Shown one piece after another: positions 27,730 through 37,590 of a DNA stretch of 64,000 bases. Where the stretch lies: assembly GCA_036378535.1 (NCBI GenBank), contig DASUWH010000074.1, positions 58,869 to 122,868 of the forward strand, given 5' to 3'. Position numbers and translations under genes: made by a program. Source of the DNA: Gp1-AA122 sp036378535. GTDB lineage: Bacteria; Acidobacteriota; Terriglobia; Terriglobales; Acidobacteriaceae. Position 1 is the first letter of the stretch. Every line of letters begins with the position of its first letter. A model generated the notes under the pieces. The model searched no databases. It saw nothing but the letters and a program-made list of their open reading frames with translations, and was not told the origin of the DNA.

Positions 27730-29667
27730 TTAGCCGCCCTCATTCGTGCGGCGCTCGGCCAGCGTTTTTGCGGTGGATTTCGAGCCGTACCAGAACACTG
27801 CGCCCTTGTTGATAACCGGAAGAGTGAACGATATCCGCCCATTCGTCTCCGCGCCGTGCAGTTCTTGTACGTCGCCCATAAAAGGAAGGAAATACCCGGA
27901 AAGGTTGGCCTCGCGCCCGAGTGTGACTTGAATGCCTTGCTGCGGAGTTTGAACCGGGTTAACTCCGCCCTTGAGGCCTGCGAAATTAACGAAAAAGATG
28001 TGCGTGCGACCGTCTACAGACGCAATCGAGGTTGCCACCTGCGCGTCCGCCGTAACACCGATCGTGGCATCGCCTCCCATCTGCTTTAAGAATTCCTGTT
28101 GCTGGCCGGGATTGGCATGATCGAAATCGGATTCGAGCGCCTGGTTGTAGGCCTTGCCAGGACACCGCGGAAACCGTATGACATTCGACTGACTGGGCAG
28201 TCCCGTAACGTCGGTTCCCGTGATCACTAGCTTGTTCCCACTCGCGTACTTTGCCAGCCAGGTTTTTTCCTCCGGGTTTAATATGCGCACGTCGGGCAAA
28301 ATCAGGCTTGTGCCCTTGAATTCGGCTAGCGTCCGCGGCGTGACCACCTGGAATTCGAGATGCTTTTGCATGAGTAAGATCAATATTCCACGGTAGGAGC
28401 GAAGGAACTCGTCGGCGTAGAAGTTGCGCGTTTCCGGGGAGAAATACACGCCAATAGGGTGAATCGGCGTGCGAGGACGGTAAAATGTGCGCTCGTGCGC
28501 CTGAATCCAGGAAAAAATCTTCTTGCGGGTGGTTGGATCGTTCGATCCCGCCATCGAGTGTCCGGGAGCGTCCCAGAAATTCGCTCCCGTCATGATTTGT
28601 GACACCGCGAGGTTCATCATCGCCTCCCGCTTGTCTACGTTCTTGTCGCCATCCCAGGAGTAATTCAGGATCCAGGTGGGCTTGCCTTGGGCAAAGGCCC
28701 GGAAACTGTGCATGCCGACCTGGTAGCGGAACCAGTCCAGCGGCGTGCGCGACGACGCCATGTGATCGCCGCTGCCAAACTCGTATTCATGAGCGATCGC
28801 GTCTACCACGGGGTAGAGGCTGTACACATCCGAACCCACTCGTACCGACTCTTCTTCTATGCCGGGATAGATTTCGGGAATAACTTTTATACCGGGATTA
28901 ACTGACTTGGCATGGCTGCCGATTTCGCGCAGAAATTCGCTGATCGTTTCGATGCGAAAGGTGACCCACTTCCGAAAATTCGGATCGGAAAAATCGCCCA
29001 GTTTTAAATCTTTCTTTGCATCAAGACCGGTCTTGGCCTTGAATGCGGCTACAGTGTAATCGTCGAAACTGGCCCAGGTATTTTCCCAGCCCTCAAAGTG
29101 AGTCATCCAATACGGTATATCGATATAAATGCCGTCAATGCCGGTGGCAGCTATTTGGCGTACTCGTGCCATGTAGGTCTTCCGCCATTCGGGCGCGTAC
29201 GGGCTAATCCAGACATCTTCGTCGCCTTTGGCAATCCAGAAAGCAGTTCCGCCGCCAAAGATCGCCGGCTCGCCAGTGATTTTGCGCTGCAGCCAGTCAG
29301 GATGATCTTTCGCAAGCGTGTGCGCCGCCTGATCGGCGTTGGCGGTAATGCACTCGGTACCGGCAATGTAGACGAATGCGTAGTTGCCGACGGCGTGGGC
29401 TTTTGCTGCCAGCAATTGAATCGCTTTCAACTTCTCTTCAGGATTAAGGAAGCTCTCGTAACGGCCGGGGATATCGTTGTCGACCTCGATACCGAATACA
29501 TCACTATGCTGCGCGTCCAGTACGATCTGGTCGCTGTTGTCCAAGCGGAGGCCATAGGCGCCGATGCGAACGTAGTTGGTCCAGTCTTGCCGGGCGCCAT
29601 TGCGCGCGGGCGCGATCAGCGCGCAGCACGCTACCGCCAAGATTGCCGGAAGTTGGATTCTTTTCAT
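27730..29667 (-). CDS. Exported TIM-barrel glycoside-hydrolase-like protein
   Basis: A 645-residue protein from the ATG at 29667 (MKRIQLPAILAVACCALIA signal peptide), with GGGAG at a proper distance; an ATG 12 bases upstream lacks one. The mature part looks like a clan-A style barrel: HSDVFGIEVDNDIPGRYESF, GIDGIYIDIPYWMTHFEGW and NPGIKVIPEIYPGIEEES carry Asp/Glu residues suited to catalysis. A C-terminal flavodoxin-like beta-galactosidase trimerisation-type region follows (RGILILLMQKHLEFQVV, LVITGTDVTG) and a beta-sandwich end. Third gene of a TonB-receptor operon, so glycan degradation is inferred; the exact GH family was not identified. Confidence 0.75.
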   Translation of the reverse strand: MKRIQLPAILAVACCALIAPARNGARQDWTNYVRIGAYGLRLDNSDQIVLDAQHSDVFGIEVDNDIPGRYESFLNPEEKLKAIQLLAAKAHAVGNYAFVYIAGTECITANADQAAHTLAKDHPDWLQRKITGEPAIFGGGTAFWIAKGDEDVWISPYAPEWRKTYMARVRQIAATGIDGIYIDIPYWMTHFEGWENTWASFDDYTVAAFKAKTGLDAKKDLKLGDFSDPNFRKWVTFRIETISEFLREIGSHAKSVNPGIKVIPEIYPGIEEESVRVGSDVYSLYPVVDAIAHEYEFGSGDHMASSRTPLDWFRYQVGMHSFRAFAQGKPTWILNYSWDGDKNVDKREAMMNLAVSQIMTGANFWDAPGHSMAGSNDPTTRKKIFSWIQAHERTFYRPRTPIHPIGVYFSPETRNFYADEFLRSYRGILILLMQKHLEFQVVTPRTLAEFKGTSLILPDVRILNPEEKTWLAKYASGNKLVITGTDVTGLPSQSNVIRFPRCPGKAYNQALESDFDHANPGQQQEFLKQMGGDATIGVTADAQVATSIASVDGRTHIFFVNFAGLKGGVNPVQTPQQGIQVTLGREANLSGYFLPFMGDVQELHGAETNGRISFTLPVINKGAVFWYGSKSTAKTLAERRTNEGG

Positions 29668-29695
29668 CAATGCTCCCATAAGGCTGTTCCAAGCA

Positions 29696-31237
29696 CTAAA
29701 TCCCGCCAGTCACATCGCTCTGGCCCAGGCCCGCCGTGGGACGCAAGCTCAGGCTGCCATCAGGGTTGAGCGATTGTTGACATGCCCAGTGGATGGGATA
29801 GCGCTGCCCTTTCACTTCCAACTCGGCGTTAAGTCTCAGCCCCTTCCAACTCACGCCCTTGGGCAAGGGGAACTTGGCTTGGCGGACCTTGCCGGGCAGC
29901 GGATAGCCGGGATCGAGACATCCCGCGGAATGCACTCTGCCGTCTTCACTGCTGATGGATACTCGGAAGACTCCCGGCACCGCCGCGACCCCGTCGTTGA
30001 CAAATCCAATAATTAATCCCGGATGGCTGGCTTCCTCATAGCTCCAGACCCACGAGGGGCGAATGCGATAACCAATGCGCCGCGCCAAACGATCAAGCGC
30101 GTTGGGAAATTGACGGTAGTAATTAAGAATGCGATCGGCCTGGATGCGATGCCAGTTCCACAGGGAGAAATAGCACGGGCTGACATCCTGCACATGATGA
30201 ATCACATTATCCGTGTAGGTGACGCCATTATCCGGCTTTAGTGTCGCGGGCGAGCCATCCGACATGCCCACCTCCACCGACACTCCGATCCAGGGCGGAC
30301 GGTTGCTGAGCGCTTCAATCTGCTCATTCTCGATGAAAATGGTGTCGGTACGCAGCCAGTTGAAAGATCGGATAGTCCGATCAACCAGTTCCGAATTTCC
30401 TACCTTGCTGAAGTCCGGTTGCGTATTGGTCACCAACGGTGTCTTCTTCCAGCGCTGCAGTTGATGCTGGAGCATTTCGACGAAGGTGTGTTCCGCAGTG
30501 ATTGCATCGGGAAACGGGTTCGACTCCAACGGCCAAGTGTGGCCTTCGCCCCAGAAGCCGTACATAAAACTATCCACATACTCCACGTCGGGATGGCCGT
30601 CGTATTCGGTTGCCAATAAGTCCACCAGCTCGCGAAATGCTACCTGGAATACCGGGTCGTCATATCCAGGCTCGTAACGCATACGACCGTTCCACTCGCC
30701 GAGTTTGATCATGGGAACCTTGCTCAGCACAAAATCCGGCATCGCAGAGCCTGGAATGTCGGGATTGCTGATCATCACGCGCAAGCCGAGGCGTTTCTGG
30801 TACTGCCGTGCCAGAGCGAAAGCAATCTTCCAGTGTTCACAAAGATCGAGCCGGCCGGGGCGTTGTTGCACGTCTTTCCAGTTCACGCGCAAGTACAACT
30901 TGGTGCCCAGGGGAATTTTTGCCAGGTTATCGAGCGATTGCGGAAGGGCCTCTCCAATCTTGGAAGCTGGACCCACTTCATCGCACAAATAGGTGATGAG
31001 GCCCATGCCATAGTTGGAAATGATGTCGGCGGACGGAGTAAGGGCCATGACCACGTCCCAGCTGGGATATTCATCCGCCGCAAATGGACCTTGATAAAGC
31101 CGATCGGAAACAGGCGGGCCAGAGCCAAAATCGTACTTGTCAAAGTTGTGAGCGGGAATGTGGATAGGCAAGGCCGAGCTTGTGCCCGCCAGGAGGGCCG
31201 CAGCGCCGCCGGCCCTGAGAAAGGTTCGCCTCAACAC
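29696..31237 (-). CDS. Tat-exported TIM-barrel protein, probable glycosidase (DUF4832-like)
   Basis: The start is uncertain: the frame is open to an ATG at 31357 inside the TonB receptor gene, but a GTG at 31237 begins directly at the twin-arginine signal (LRRTFLRAGGAAALLAGTSS), and a GGAGG follows the receptor stop. The mature protein has a barrel-like region with NWKDVQQRPGRLDL, LGLRVMISNPDIPG and VDSFMYGFWGEGHTWP (candidate acid/base Glu), then a C-terminal beta domain (LIIGFVNDGVAAVPGVFRV). It sits between the receptor and the other barrel protein, 28 bases from the latter. A hydrolase acting on a polysaccharide imported by the receptor system is the likely role. Confidence 0.7.
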   Translation of the reverse strand: MLRRTFLRAGGAAALLAGTSSALPIHIPAHNFDKYDFGSGPPVSDRLYQGPFAADEYPSWDVVMALTPSADIISNYGMGLITYLCDEVGPASKIGEALPQSLDNLAKIPLGTKLYLRVNWKDVQQRPGRLDLCEHWKIAFALARQYQKRLGLRVMISNPDIPGSAMPDFVLSKVPMIKLGEWNGRMRYEPGYDDPVFQVAFRELVDLLATEYDGHPDVEYVDSFMYGFWGEGHTWPLESNPFPDAITAEHTFVEMLQHQLQRWKKTPLVTNTQPDFSKVGNSELVDRTIRSFNWLRTDTIFIENEQIEALSNRPPWIGVSVEVGMSDGSPATLKPDNGVTYTDNVIHHVQDVSPCYFSLWNWHRIQADRILNYYRQFPNALDRLARRIGYRIRPSWVWSYEEASHPGLIIGFVNDGVAAVPGVFRVSISSEDGRVHSAGCLDPGYPLPGKVRQAKFPLPKGVSWKGLRLNAELEVKGQRYPIHWACQQSLNPDGSLSLRPTAGLGQSDVTGGI

Positions 31238-31266
31238 AGGAGCAGCCTCGGTTTCGTCTTGCCCTC

Positions 31267-34200
31267 CTAGAACTCGAAGCGAATTCCAAATTGACCGTGG
31301 CGCGGCGTGCTGTTCGGCAGAGTTGACGAAACCTGGCCAAACGTCGAATCGCCCCAAAGATTGTCAGGCAGCGCAAAGCGCGGTGTATTCAAGAAATTGA
31401 AGAAGTCGGCGCGCACTTCTATCCTCATGCCTTCCCGCGGGACAAAGCTCTTGGAGAAGGCGAGGTCGGTATTGTGAATACCGTCGCTCCTGAGAGTGGA
31501 GAAGAACCGCGGAGCGTTGCCGGGTTGCTCGTAACCGGGGTCGGCGAAACAACTCGAATTGAATGTGCTCTGTCCGGTCAGAGCGGAACGGTGGGCGCCG
31601 ATACCGCTGGCTGGATTGCAGATAACATTCGGTCTCTGGTTGCCATCGTCGAGTGTCGGAGCCGACATACCGATGTCGATGGGGGTACCGCTTTGGAAGG
31701 TTAAGCTGCTAGCCAAAGTCCAACCGCCCACGACAGCATCGAGAAAACGATTCATATCGCGGCCCAGCAAGCGGCCGCGGCCCACCGGAAGGTCGGCGAC
31801 GATCGCCATGGCCAGACGGTGGGTGGCATCGTTGGCGCTGATCGAGTGCTCGGCGCGGGGGTTGTCCAGTTCCTGCGGATTATCAAAGGCCAAGCCGCTG
31901 ACCCAGGCATTTCGGCCGGCCGAGGAATTGTCGGTGGACTTGGAAAGCGTGTAGCCACCCTCGACGCTGACATATTTACCGGCCCGCTTCTCGAAGCGCA
32001 CTTGCAAAGCATTGTAGAAAGACTCCGCCGTCAAAAGCGGCAGCCCTTCAAACGATCCATTGAATTGAGGGTAAGGCCGCAGCAGATTGATCAATGGAAT
32101 CTGGGGATCGTTATATAGCGAGTCCGGCTCGTTGAAAATCGCATTCGGTCCGGTAAACATCGACAGAAAGGGGTTGGCTACCGGAGTTTGCAACTCCGCA
32201 AAAAGGTTCTGGGTATTGAACTGTCGGCGCAGCCACGAGGGGATGAAGTTTCGATCACGGCTGGTGACTCCACTAAATCCTCCCGAGCCTCCCCAAGGGA
32301 GATGGGTGCTGCGGTTGGCGGAATAATCTGCAGCCACGACAAAGTTACCGGGCAACAGTCGCTGCACACCCAGGCTCCACTGATAGATTTCGGCGTTGCG
32401 ATCGGTTTGGGTTCCGAGATCGTTCCCATTGCCAAATCCCCACATGGCCAGTGGCCCGTACTTTTCACCCTGGGGCGCAGGCAGACCGGCGGGAAATGGA
32501 TTCGAGAGACTCGCGTATTGCGTCTGGAAATTGTCTTTGGTGAAGTAAACCACCCCATCTTTGCGGAATGCTGTGCCCGCGTACTGGAAATTTGTGGCGA
32601 CATTCATTCCATAGTAAATACCTGCACCGCCGCGCAGCACCGTATTCGGCGTAAGCGCGTAAGCGACCCCAAGCCGTGGACCAAAATTGTTTCGATCGAC
32701 GGGAATGGTCCGAGTTGAAGAAGTAGGGAAAAGCGTAGTTCCAAGCAACTGTTTAGGTCCGAGTCCGAGTGCTTGCAGCGCCGGATCGCCACTGCTAAGG
32801 TCGAGCGTCACGCCGCTGTTGCCGCTGAAGTTGCTGAACTCGAGCCGGTTGAAACGCTCTGAATAAGGCGTACTCCACTCATAACGGAGGCCGAGATTCA
32901 AGGTGAGTTTAGGCGTGACCTTCCAATCGTCCTGCACGTAGAAGCCGGTCTCCTTGGATTTGTCAGCCACCGCAGGGTAAATCGAAATCCCGCCGTAATC
33001 GCCGATGCCCAGCAGGATGTCGGCGAAGGGATTTCCCTGGTCAGGGTTGAAAGCGTCGATCACCTGCTCGGTCACGGTCTGCGCAAAATGGAAGTAGCCG
33101 GTGGGGTAGGACGGTTGCTGGAAATTGTTATAAAACAGCCGTTGCTCTCCACCGAATTTGATGTTGTGCTTTCCTTTGGACCAAGCCAGTGCGGCGGAAT
33201 ACGAATACAGGCTGTGCGCAAATTTTGTGTCCACGCAGCACTGGTCGTAAATCGACGTCCAGGGGGAATCCACCAAAATTGCAGGCATGCGAGCGATTCC
33301 CGGATTGGCGTTATCCAAATTGGATGGGAATCCCACCGAACTTGCGTGCGGATAGGTGGTAAAGCCAGGGGCATATACCCGGTCTACCGAAAACCTGGTG
33401 GTAAGAAGGAGCGTTGGTTTCAATGTCCAGTCGAACTGCAATCCTCCATTATTTACGCTGGTGATGTAGTTATAGCCGTCACTCCAGGTATCGCCGTCGC
33501 CGAAGATGGTCGGTGTGACATTCGACATATGCTGGTGGCTATACCGGCCGGACAGGTGAGTGTTGTTGGACACCTGCTCGTCCAACTTGATATCGAACTG
33601 CAGATATTTGTTGAAGGTGTCGGTATCGGTGCGAAAGTTGTTGGTGCCGTCCGGATTTCCCGGCTGATTGGGCTGGGGATACAAATTGAGAATATTCTTG
33701 CCCACAGGATCCCACATGCTTTGGGGAATCACATTCGCAGTGGGAAAGGAAGCGCGGACACTGTTGCCGGTAGTCGGGTCAACCGAGACCTGATGAGGAT
33801 TGAATATGGTGTCGGGAACCACATTCCCGGTATTCGGATCAGTGATCAGGGCCTGGGAAAAATCGCCCTTGCGCTCCGCCAGTGTGGGAACCGTGGCCAC
33901 AATGTTCACGGGGAGAGTCTCGAGCATCCGCTCCATATCTACGAAAAAAAATGTCTTGTTCTTCCGAATCGGGCCACCTAACGAGAAACCATACTGATTG
34001 CGGCTATGCTCGGGACGGGGCAAGCCTGCCTGGTTACTGAAGAAGTCATTAGCGTCAAGACCAGTACGCTGACCGAACCACCACGCTGTGCCGTGAAAAT
34101 TGTTGGTGCCGCTCTTCAGCGCCATATTCACTACGGTTCCGCCGTTGCTGCCGAACTCAGCAGAAAAGGCGTTGTTCTGTACCTTGAATTCCTGCACGGC

Positions 34201-34884
34201 TTCTACCGAAGGTTCGTAATAGACGTTGGTGTTTCCACCCTCACCTTGTTCCGGGGCGCTTAAGAGAGCTCCGTCGAGGCGCACTTCCGCGGTGGCATTG
34301 CGCTGCCCGTTGGACACAAAATTGGTTCCGGACGGATAGTTATCGGCTGTCCCCGAACCCGAGGTTTCACTCACGCCTGCATTCAGGAAAACCAGGCCGA
34401 AGAAATTTCGGTTCAGCAGCGGAATTGCCTTTACGTATTCATTGGTCACATCCGTGCCCAATGACGAGCTCTCGGTGTCCAACAGCGGCGCGGCTTCTGT
34501 AACTTCCACCTTCGTGGCCGCGGTGGCTGGACGGAGGGTGTAATTCAGCGTGGTCTGTTGATCAACCTGGAGAACGATGCCTTTCTGCTCAATGATCTGG
34601 AATCCAGGCGCCGCCACGCGCAGAACGTAGTTCGAAGGCCGCAAGGCCCGCAGGATATACAGCCCGGAAGTGTCGGTCTTGGTTGTGCGGGTCAGGTTAG
34701 TCGCCACTTCGGTCAGGGTGACGTTGACGTTCGGCACCACGGCGCCGCTGGAGTCAGTTACGGTGCCGCGGATTTGGGCCTGGTAGCTTGCCTGCCCCCA
34801 AACCCCATGGCTATATGAGAGGCCAAAGGCCATGACGACTGTTAACCAAGACCGAATCCAAAGCCGCGCCCCTGCTGCTTGCAT
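31267..34884 (-). CDS. TonB-dependent receptor with carboxypeptidase-regulatory domain (Oar-like)
   Basis: A 1,205-residue outer-membrane protein with CAGGAGGT upstream of the ATG. Signal peptide at about 12-30 (LTVVMAFGLSYSHGVWG), CarboxypepD_reg domain near 35-115 (IRGTVTDSSGAVVPNVNVTL), plug around 125-260 and a large beta-barrel ending FGIRFEF with a terminal Phe. This is the acidobacterial Cna/Oar-like receptor class, which imports glycans or other large substrates using TonB-ExbBD energy. The operon order receptor, Tat-exported barrel protein, Sec-exported barrel protein suggests a polysaccharide utilisation locus without SusD. Confidence 0.93.
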   Translation of the reverse strand: MQAAGARLWIRSWLTVVMAFGLSYSHGVWGQASYQAQIRGTVTDSSGAVVPNVNVTLTEVATNLTRTTKTDTSGLYILRALRPSNYVLRVAAPGFQIIEQKGIVLQVDQQTTLNYTLRPATAATKVEVTEAAPLLDTESSSLGTDVTNEYVKAIPLLNRNFFGLVFLNAGVSETSGSGTADNYPSGTNFVSNGQRNATAEVRLDGALLSAPEQGEGGNTNVYYEPSVEAVQEFKVQNNAFSAEFGSNGGTVVNMALKSGTNNFHGTAWWFGQRTGLDANDFFSNQAGLPRPEHSRNQYGFSLGGPIRKNKTFFFVDMERMLETLPVNIVATVPTLAERKGDFSQALITDPNTGNVVPDTIFNPHQVSVDPTTGNSVRASFPTANVIPQSMWDPVGKNILNLYPQPNQPGNPDGTNNFRTDTDTFNKYLQFDIKLDEQVSNNTHLSGRYSHQHMSNVTPTIFGDGDTWSDGYNYITSVNNGGLQFDWTLKPTLLLTTRFSVDRVYAPGFTTYPHASSVGFPSNLDNANPGIARMPAILVDSPWTSIYDQCCVDTKFAHSLYSYSAALAWSKGKHNIKFGGEQRLFYNNFQQPSYPTGYFHFAQTVTEQVIDAFNPDQGNPFADILLGIGDYGGISIYPAVADKSKETGFYVQDDWKVTPKLTLNLGLRYEWSTPYSERFNRLEFSNFSGNSGVTLDLSSGDPALQALGLGPKQLLGTTLFPTSSTRTIPVDRNNFGPRLGVAYALTPNTVLRGGAGIYYGMNVATNFQYAGTAFRKDGVVYFTKDNFQTQYASLSNPFPAGLPAPQGEKYGPLAMWGFGNGNDLGTQTDRNAEIYQWSLGVQRLLPGNFVVAADYSANRSTHLPWGGSGGFSGVTSRDRNFIPSWLRRQFNTQNLFAELQTPVANPFLSMFTGPNAIFNEPDSLYNDPQIPLINLLRPYPQFNGSFEGLPLLTAESFYNALQVRFEKRAGKYVSVEGGYTLSKSTDNSSAGRNAWVSGLAFDNPQELDNPRAEHSISANDATHRLAMAIVADLPVGRGRLLGRDMNRFLDAVVGGWTLASSLTFQSGTPIDIGMSAPTLDDGNQRPNVICNPASGIGAHRSALTGQSTFNSSCFADPGYEQPGNAPRFFSTLRSDGIHNTDLAFSKSFVPREGMRIEVRADFFNFLNTPRFALPDNLWGDSTFGQVSSTLPNSTPRHGQFGIRFEF

Positions 34885-35289
34885 GTCGACCTCCTGGTGA
34901 GAGCCGCCCTGCTTACGAATTGTTGCGATTTGAAGCTTTTACTTCCGTTTGCCGGCAAAGTCAAGCTAAAACGAAGCCCCTTAAGGGCCGCGAGTGCGTA
35001 TTACGTCGCGGTCAAGCTTCTGAGCTCATGCTGACAACTCCGGTCCGCCTTTGCCGGTTGTCCCGGAGGTTGAGTCGAACGCAGAAGTTGGGAAAAGCGT
35101 ACTTCAGTCCTGAGGTGGGCTCGATTGGGCTCGAAAGAGAGCCCATGGTGCCGAGAATAGTCCGGGGAGTGTTGAGAAGAATAACGAAGAAGCGCTTATT
35201 CGAGCTAATTGCTACCAAATTCAATTAACCGGCGAGGCAGCGATTAGTACGCTATACTGCCTCGCCATTGCGTATCCGGGAGGACCGTA
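34885..35289. promoter_or_regulatory. Intergenic control region with a perfect 10-bp inverted repeat over a -10-like box
   Basis: 405 bases between divergent genes, no credible ORF. At 35231-35240 GGCGAGGCAG is mirrored by CTGCCTCGCC at 35257-35266, with a 16-base interval holding TATACT (35253-35258), a good -10 match. A repressor bound there, or the hairpin in the RNA, could control the DUF711 gene that starts 23 bases later. Nothing else was recognised in the gap. Confidence 0.45.
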
Positions 35290-36534
35290 ATGACGCGAAT
35301 CATCTTTGCCGTTGTCCTGTTTCTTTCAGTGCAAACGGCTGCTCAGACTAGTTCCGCCTCGATCGCTTCGGCAAATCCGAAAGTAAGGGCAATCACTGGA
35401 TTCGTGCGGCTGGACCGAACAACGTACCAGAAGCAAATTGCTGATGCCCTGGTTGTTTTGCGAAGAGTAAAGGCGGAATTTGAATCCTCGGGTTACGAAG
35501 TCGAAACTGTGCGCCTCACGACACAACCACTGGCGGAACTCGTCGCCGGTATGTCGGAGGAACAGGCCTTAACTTTCCTTGCGCAGCTTGATGAACTCTC
35601 AGTGAAGGAGAAATTCCTGCCGAACGTTGGGCCGGGGATGCTGCACGACTCCGATGATCCTGCTACGATGCACCTCCTCGAGAGGGCGCTCTCGACGCTT
35701 CCAAACATTGTGGCGAGCACCGTCATCGCCGATGAAGCAGGAATTCACTGGGAAACCATTCGTCGTACCGCCGAACTCGTGAAGTATGTCAGCGAGCACA
35801 GTCCACACAGCAAAGGAACTTTCAACTTCGCAGCCACGGCCATGCTGAAGCCGTTCGCTCCGTTCTTCCCAGGTTCCTATCACACCGCCACGGGCAGGCA
35901 ATTCGCCATCGGTTTTGAAGGAGCCAACGTGGTGCGCGACATCTTCGCCAAAGACAAGGGACATGCCGAAACTGCTAAGGCCGATCTGACAGCAGCGCTC
36001 ACGAAACACGCATCCGTGGCCGAGACCATCGCTAACAAGGTTGCGGCGGAAACTGGGTGGGCCTACCTGGGAGTCGATCCTACTCCCGCGCCTTTGGGAG
36101 ACGTATCGATAGGGGCGGCCATCGAAGCTTTCACGGGAGCAAAGTTCGGCTCCAGCGGAACCCTCACTGCCGCCAGTATCATTACCGCGGCCGTAAAAGC
36201 GGTACCAGAAAAGCAAGTCGGCTACTCCGGCTTGATGGTGCCCGTGATGGAGGACAAGATTTTGGCACAGCGATGGGCCGAGTCCACGTACAACGTAGAC
36301 TCATTGCTTGCCTATTCGGCAGTTTGCGCCACTGGTTTGGATACGATTCCACTCCCGGGAGACATCAGTTCAGAGCAGATGGCGCGCATTTTCGCTGACG
36401 TGGCCTCGCTGGCAAGGAAATGGAACAAGCCGCTTTCGGCGCGCCTACAGCCTATTCAGGGCAAAAAGCCGGGCGATCAAACCGATTTTCAGGGTCCGTT
36501 TCTCTTCAACACCACGTTGCATTCTTTGCCGTAG
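35290..36534 (+). CDS. Exported DUF711 family protein
   Basis: A 414-residue protein with GGGAGGACC before its ATG. An N-terminal signal peptide (IIFAVVLFLSVQTAAQ) precedes a full DUF711/UPF0210 domain, recognised by ADEAGIHWETIRRTAELVKY, YLGVDPTPAPLGDVSIGAAI and the C-terminal AVCATGLDTIPLPGDIS. DUF711 proteins are usually cytoplasmic and of unknown enzymatic role with a pyruvate-formate-lyase-like fold; a secreted version is a variation worth noting. Single gene, possibly controlled by the inverted repeat just upstream. Confidence 0.85.
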   Translation: MTRIIFAVVLFLSVQTAAQTSSASIASANPKVRAITGFVRLDRTTYQKQIADALVVLRRVKAEFESSGYEVETVRLTTQPLAELVAGMSEEQALTFLAQLDELSVKEKFLPNVGPGMLHDSDDPATMHLLERALSTLPNIVASTVIADEAGIHWETIRRTAELVKYVSEHSPHSKGTFNFAATAMLKPFAPFFPGSYHTATGRQFAIGFEGANVVRDIFAKDKGHAETAKADLTAALTKHASVAETIANKVAAETGWAYLGVDPTPAPLGDVSIGAAIEAFTGAKFGSSGTLTAASIITAAVKAVPEKQVGYSGLMVPVMEDKILAQRWAESTYNVDSLLAYSAVCATGLDTIPLPGDISSEQMARIFADVASLARKWNKPLSARLQPIQGKKPGDQTDFQGPFLFNTTLHSLP

Positions 36535-36625
36535 TCCTTTAGTTAGCAGGGTGCTGAACAACTCCGAGAAGCAGATCCCTCGAGGGTAAAACCCGCTCGG
36601 AATTACAAAAACACTTATTCGGCGC

Positions 36626-36789
36626 GGCTGAAGAGGCCGCGGAAAAAAGTACTTTGCTGGCAGGAAACGAGCCCCAGGCGCTGAAGCGCGGACGTATTCT
36701 CAACGGCTTAGCGGCACCCTTCGACCACGCTCAGGGCAGGCTAGTAAACTCGTGCCCTTCCCGATTTGACTTGATTTTTTTCTTCAGCC
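36626..36789. repeat. Interspersed repeat family A, copy 3, carrying a 25-bp insertion
   Basis: GGCTGAAGA at the left and TCTTCAGCC at the right form the inverted ends. The internal core matches copies 1 and 2 (GGCGCTGAAGCGCGGACG, TATTCTCAACGGCTTAGCGG, AGTAAACTCGTGCCCTTCCC). Between GGCAC and AGTAAACTCGTGCC, where the others have a single G, 36718-36742 holds an extra 25 bases (CCTTCGACCACGCTCAGGGC and AGGCT). The surrounding gap 36535-36906 has no gene. Confidence 0.75.
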
Positions 36790-36906
36790 TGTGAAGCCGT
36801 GGCCCTTTCAAAACGCGTTCGGAGCCGAGTATTTCAGCGGCCTGTTAGGCATTGCCGTCCCCGGTGTTTGACACCAATGCTTGATGAATAACGGGCAAAG
36901 CGGATG

Positions 36907-37590
36907 TCAGTGTCGACTTTTTTGCAAACCTTCCGTATGAGGGTTGACGACTGCCGTCTTCGGACTGCTATCGGTCGGGCAGGGCGCTCCAGCCGACTGC
37001 CACTTTTTGACCTTGGCGGCAAACTCATCGCGCGACACCGGAATAGGGTCCCGACCTTCCCCAGGATCCCAACCCCAGGCTACCAATTTGTCCTCGGTGA
37101 GGTGCTCTACGAGTTGATCGAGATTGCGGTTCCTGTTTTGTTTGGGGTCCTTAATTGAGCGGCAAATCTGTCCGTCGCTAAGATCCTGCCAGATCATTGG
37201 CGTACTCGGGGGAGGAAGTCGCCAATTGGGTGCTCCCGGCGGCATGTGCGCGCCGGAGAGGTTATGGTCCTGATGGCAGGTACTGCACTTTTCCGCGGTC
37301 ACTCCATGACCTAAGGGCCCTCGTCGCACGTTCATGGCGTGCGGATGACCGTCATTGCCTTGCCGCGGGAAGTCTCCGCGCGAATGGCAATTCATGCAGC
37401 GGGGATGCCGGAACACTAGCACGAATTCTTCGAAGAGGGATCCGTCACCTGCCGTCGGAGATGCCGAGGCTGTCGCGTCAGTAGCGAGTCTTTCTGCGGC
37501 AGTGTTCGGGCCAGATGACGGCATCGCTGCTGCACAGGCCAAAACCTCGATAGAGATAACAAAGAGGACTAACGTGACTGAGTGCTTCAT
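36907..37590 (-). CDS. Exported cytochrome-like protein with two CxxCH motifs
   Basis: A 227-residue protein from the ATG at 37590, which has GGAGG at four bases and overlaps the stop of the molybdenum hydroxylase large subunit by ATGA. A signal peptide (SVTLVLFVISIEVLACAAA) precedes two haem-binding sequences, CMNCH and CSTCH. The HPRCMNCHSRGDFPRQG stretch is typical of cytochromes found with isoquinoline 1-oxidoreductase type enzymes. It is the likely electron acceptor of that enzyme on the periplasmic side. A C-terminal His-rich tail follows. Confidence 0.82.
   Translation of the reverse strand: MKHSVTLVLFVISIEVLACAAAMPSSGPNTAAERLATDATASASPTAGDGSLFEEFVLVFRHPRCMNCHSRGDFPRQGNDGHPHAMNVRRGPLGHGVTAEKCSTCHQDHNLSGAHMPPGAPNWRLPPPSTPMIWQDLSDGQICRSIKDPKQNRNRNLDQLVEHLTEDKLVAWGWDPGEGRDPIPVSRDEFAAKVKKWQSAGAPCPTDSSPKTAVVNPHTEGLQKSRH

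Noticed and set aside
33088..33981. 297-codon plus-strand ORF inside the TonB receptor gene
   Set aside because: Antisense shadow of the receptor, no ribosome site or domain.
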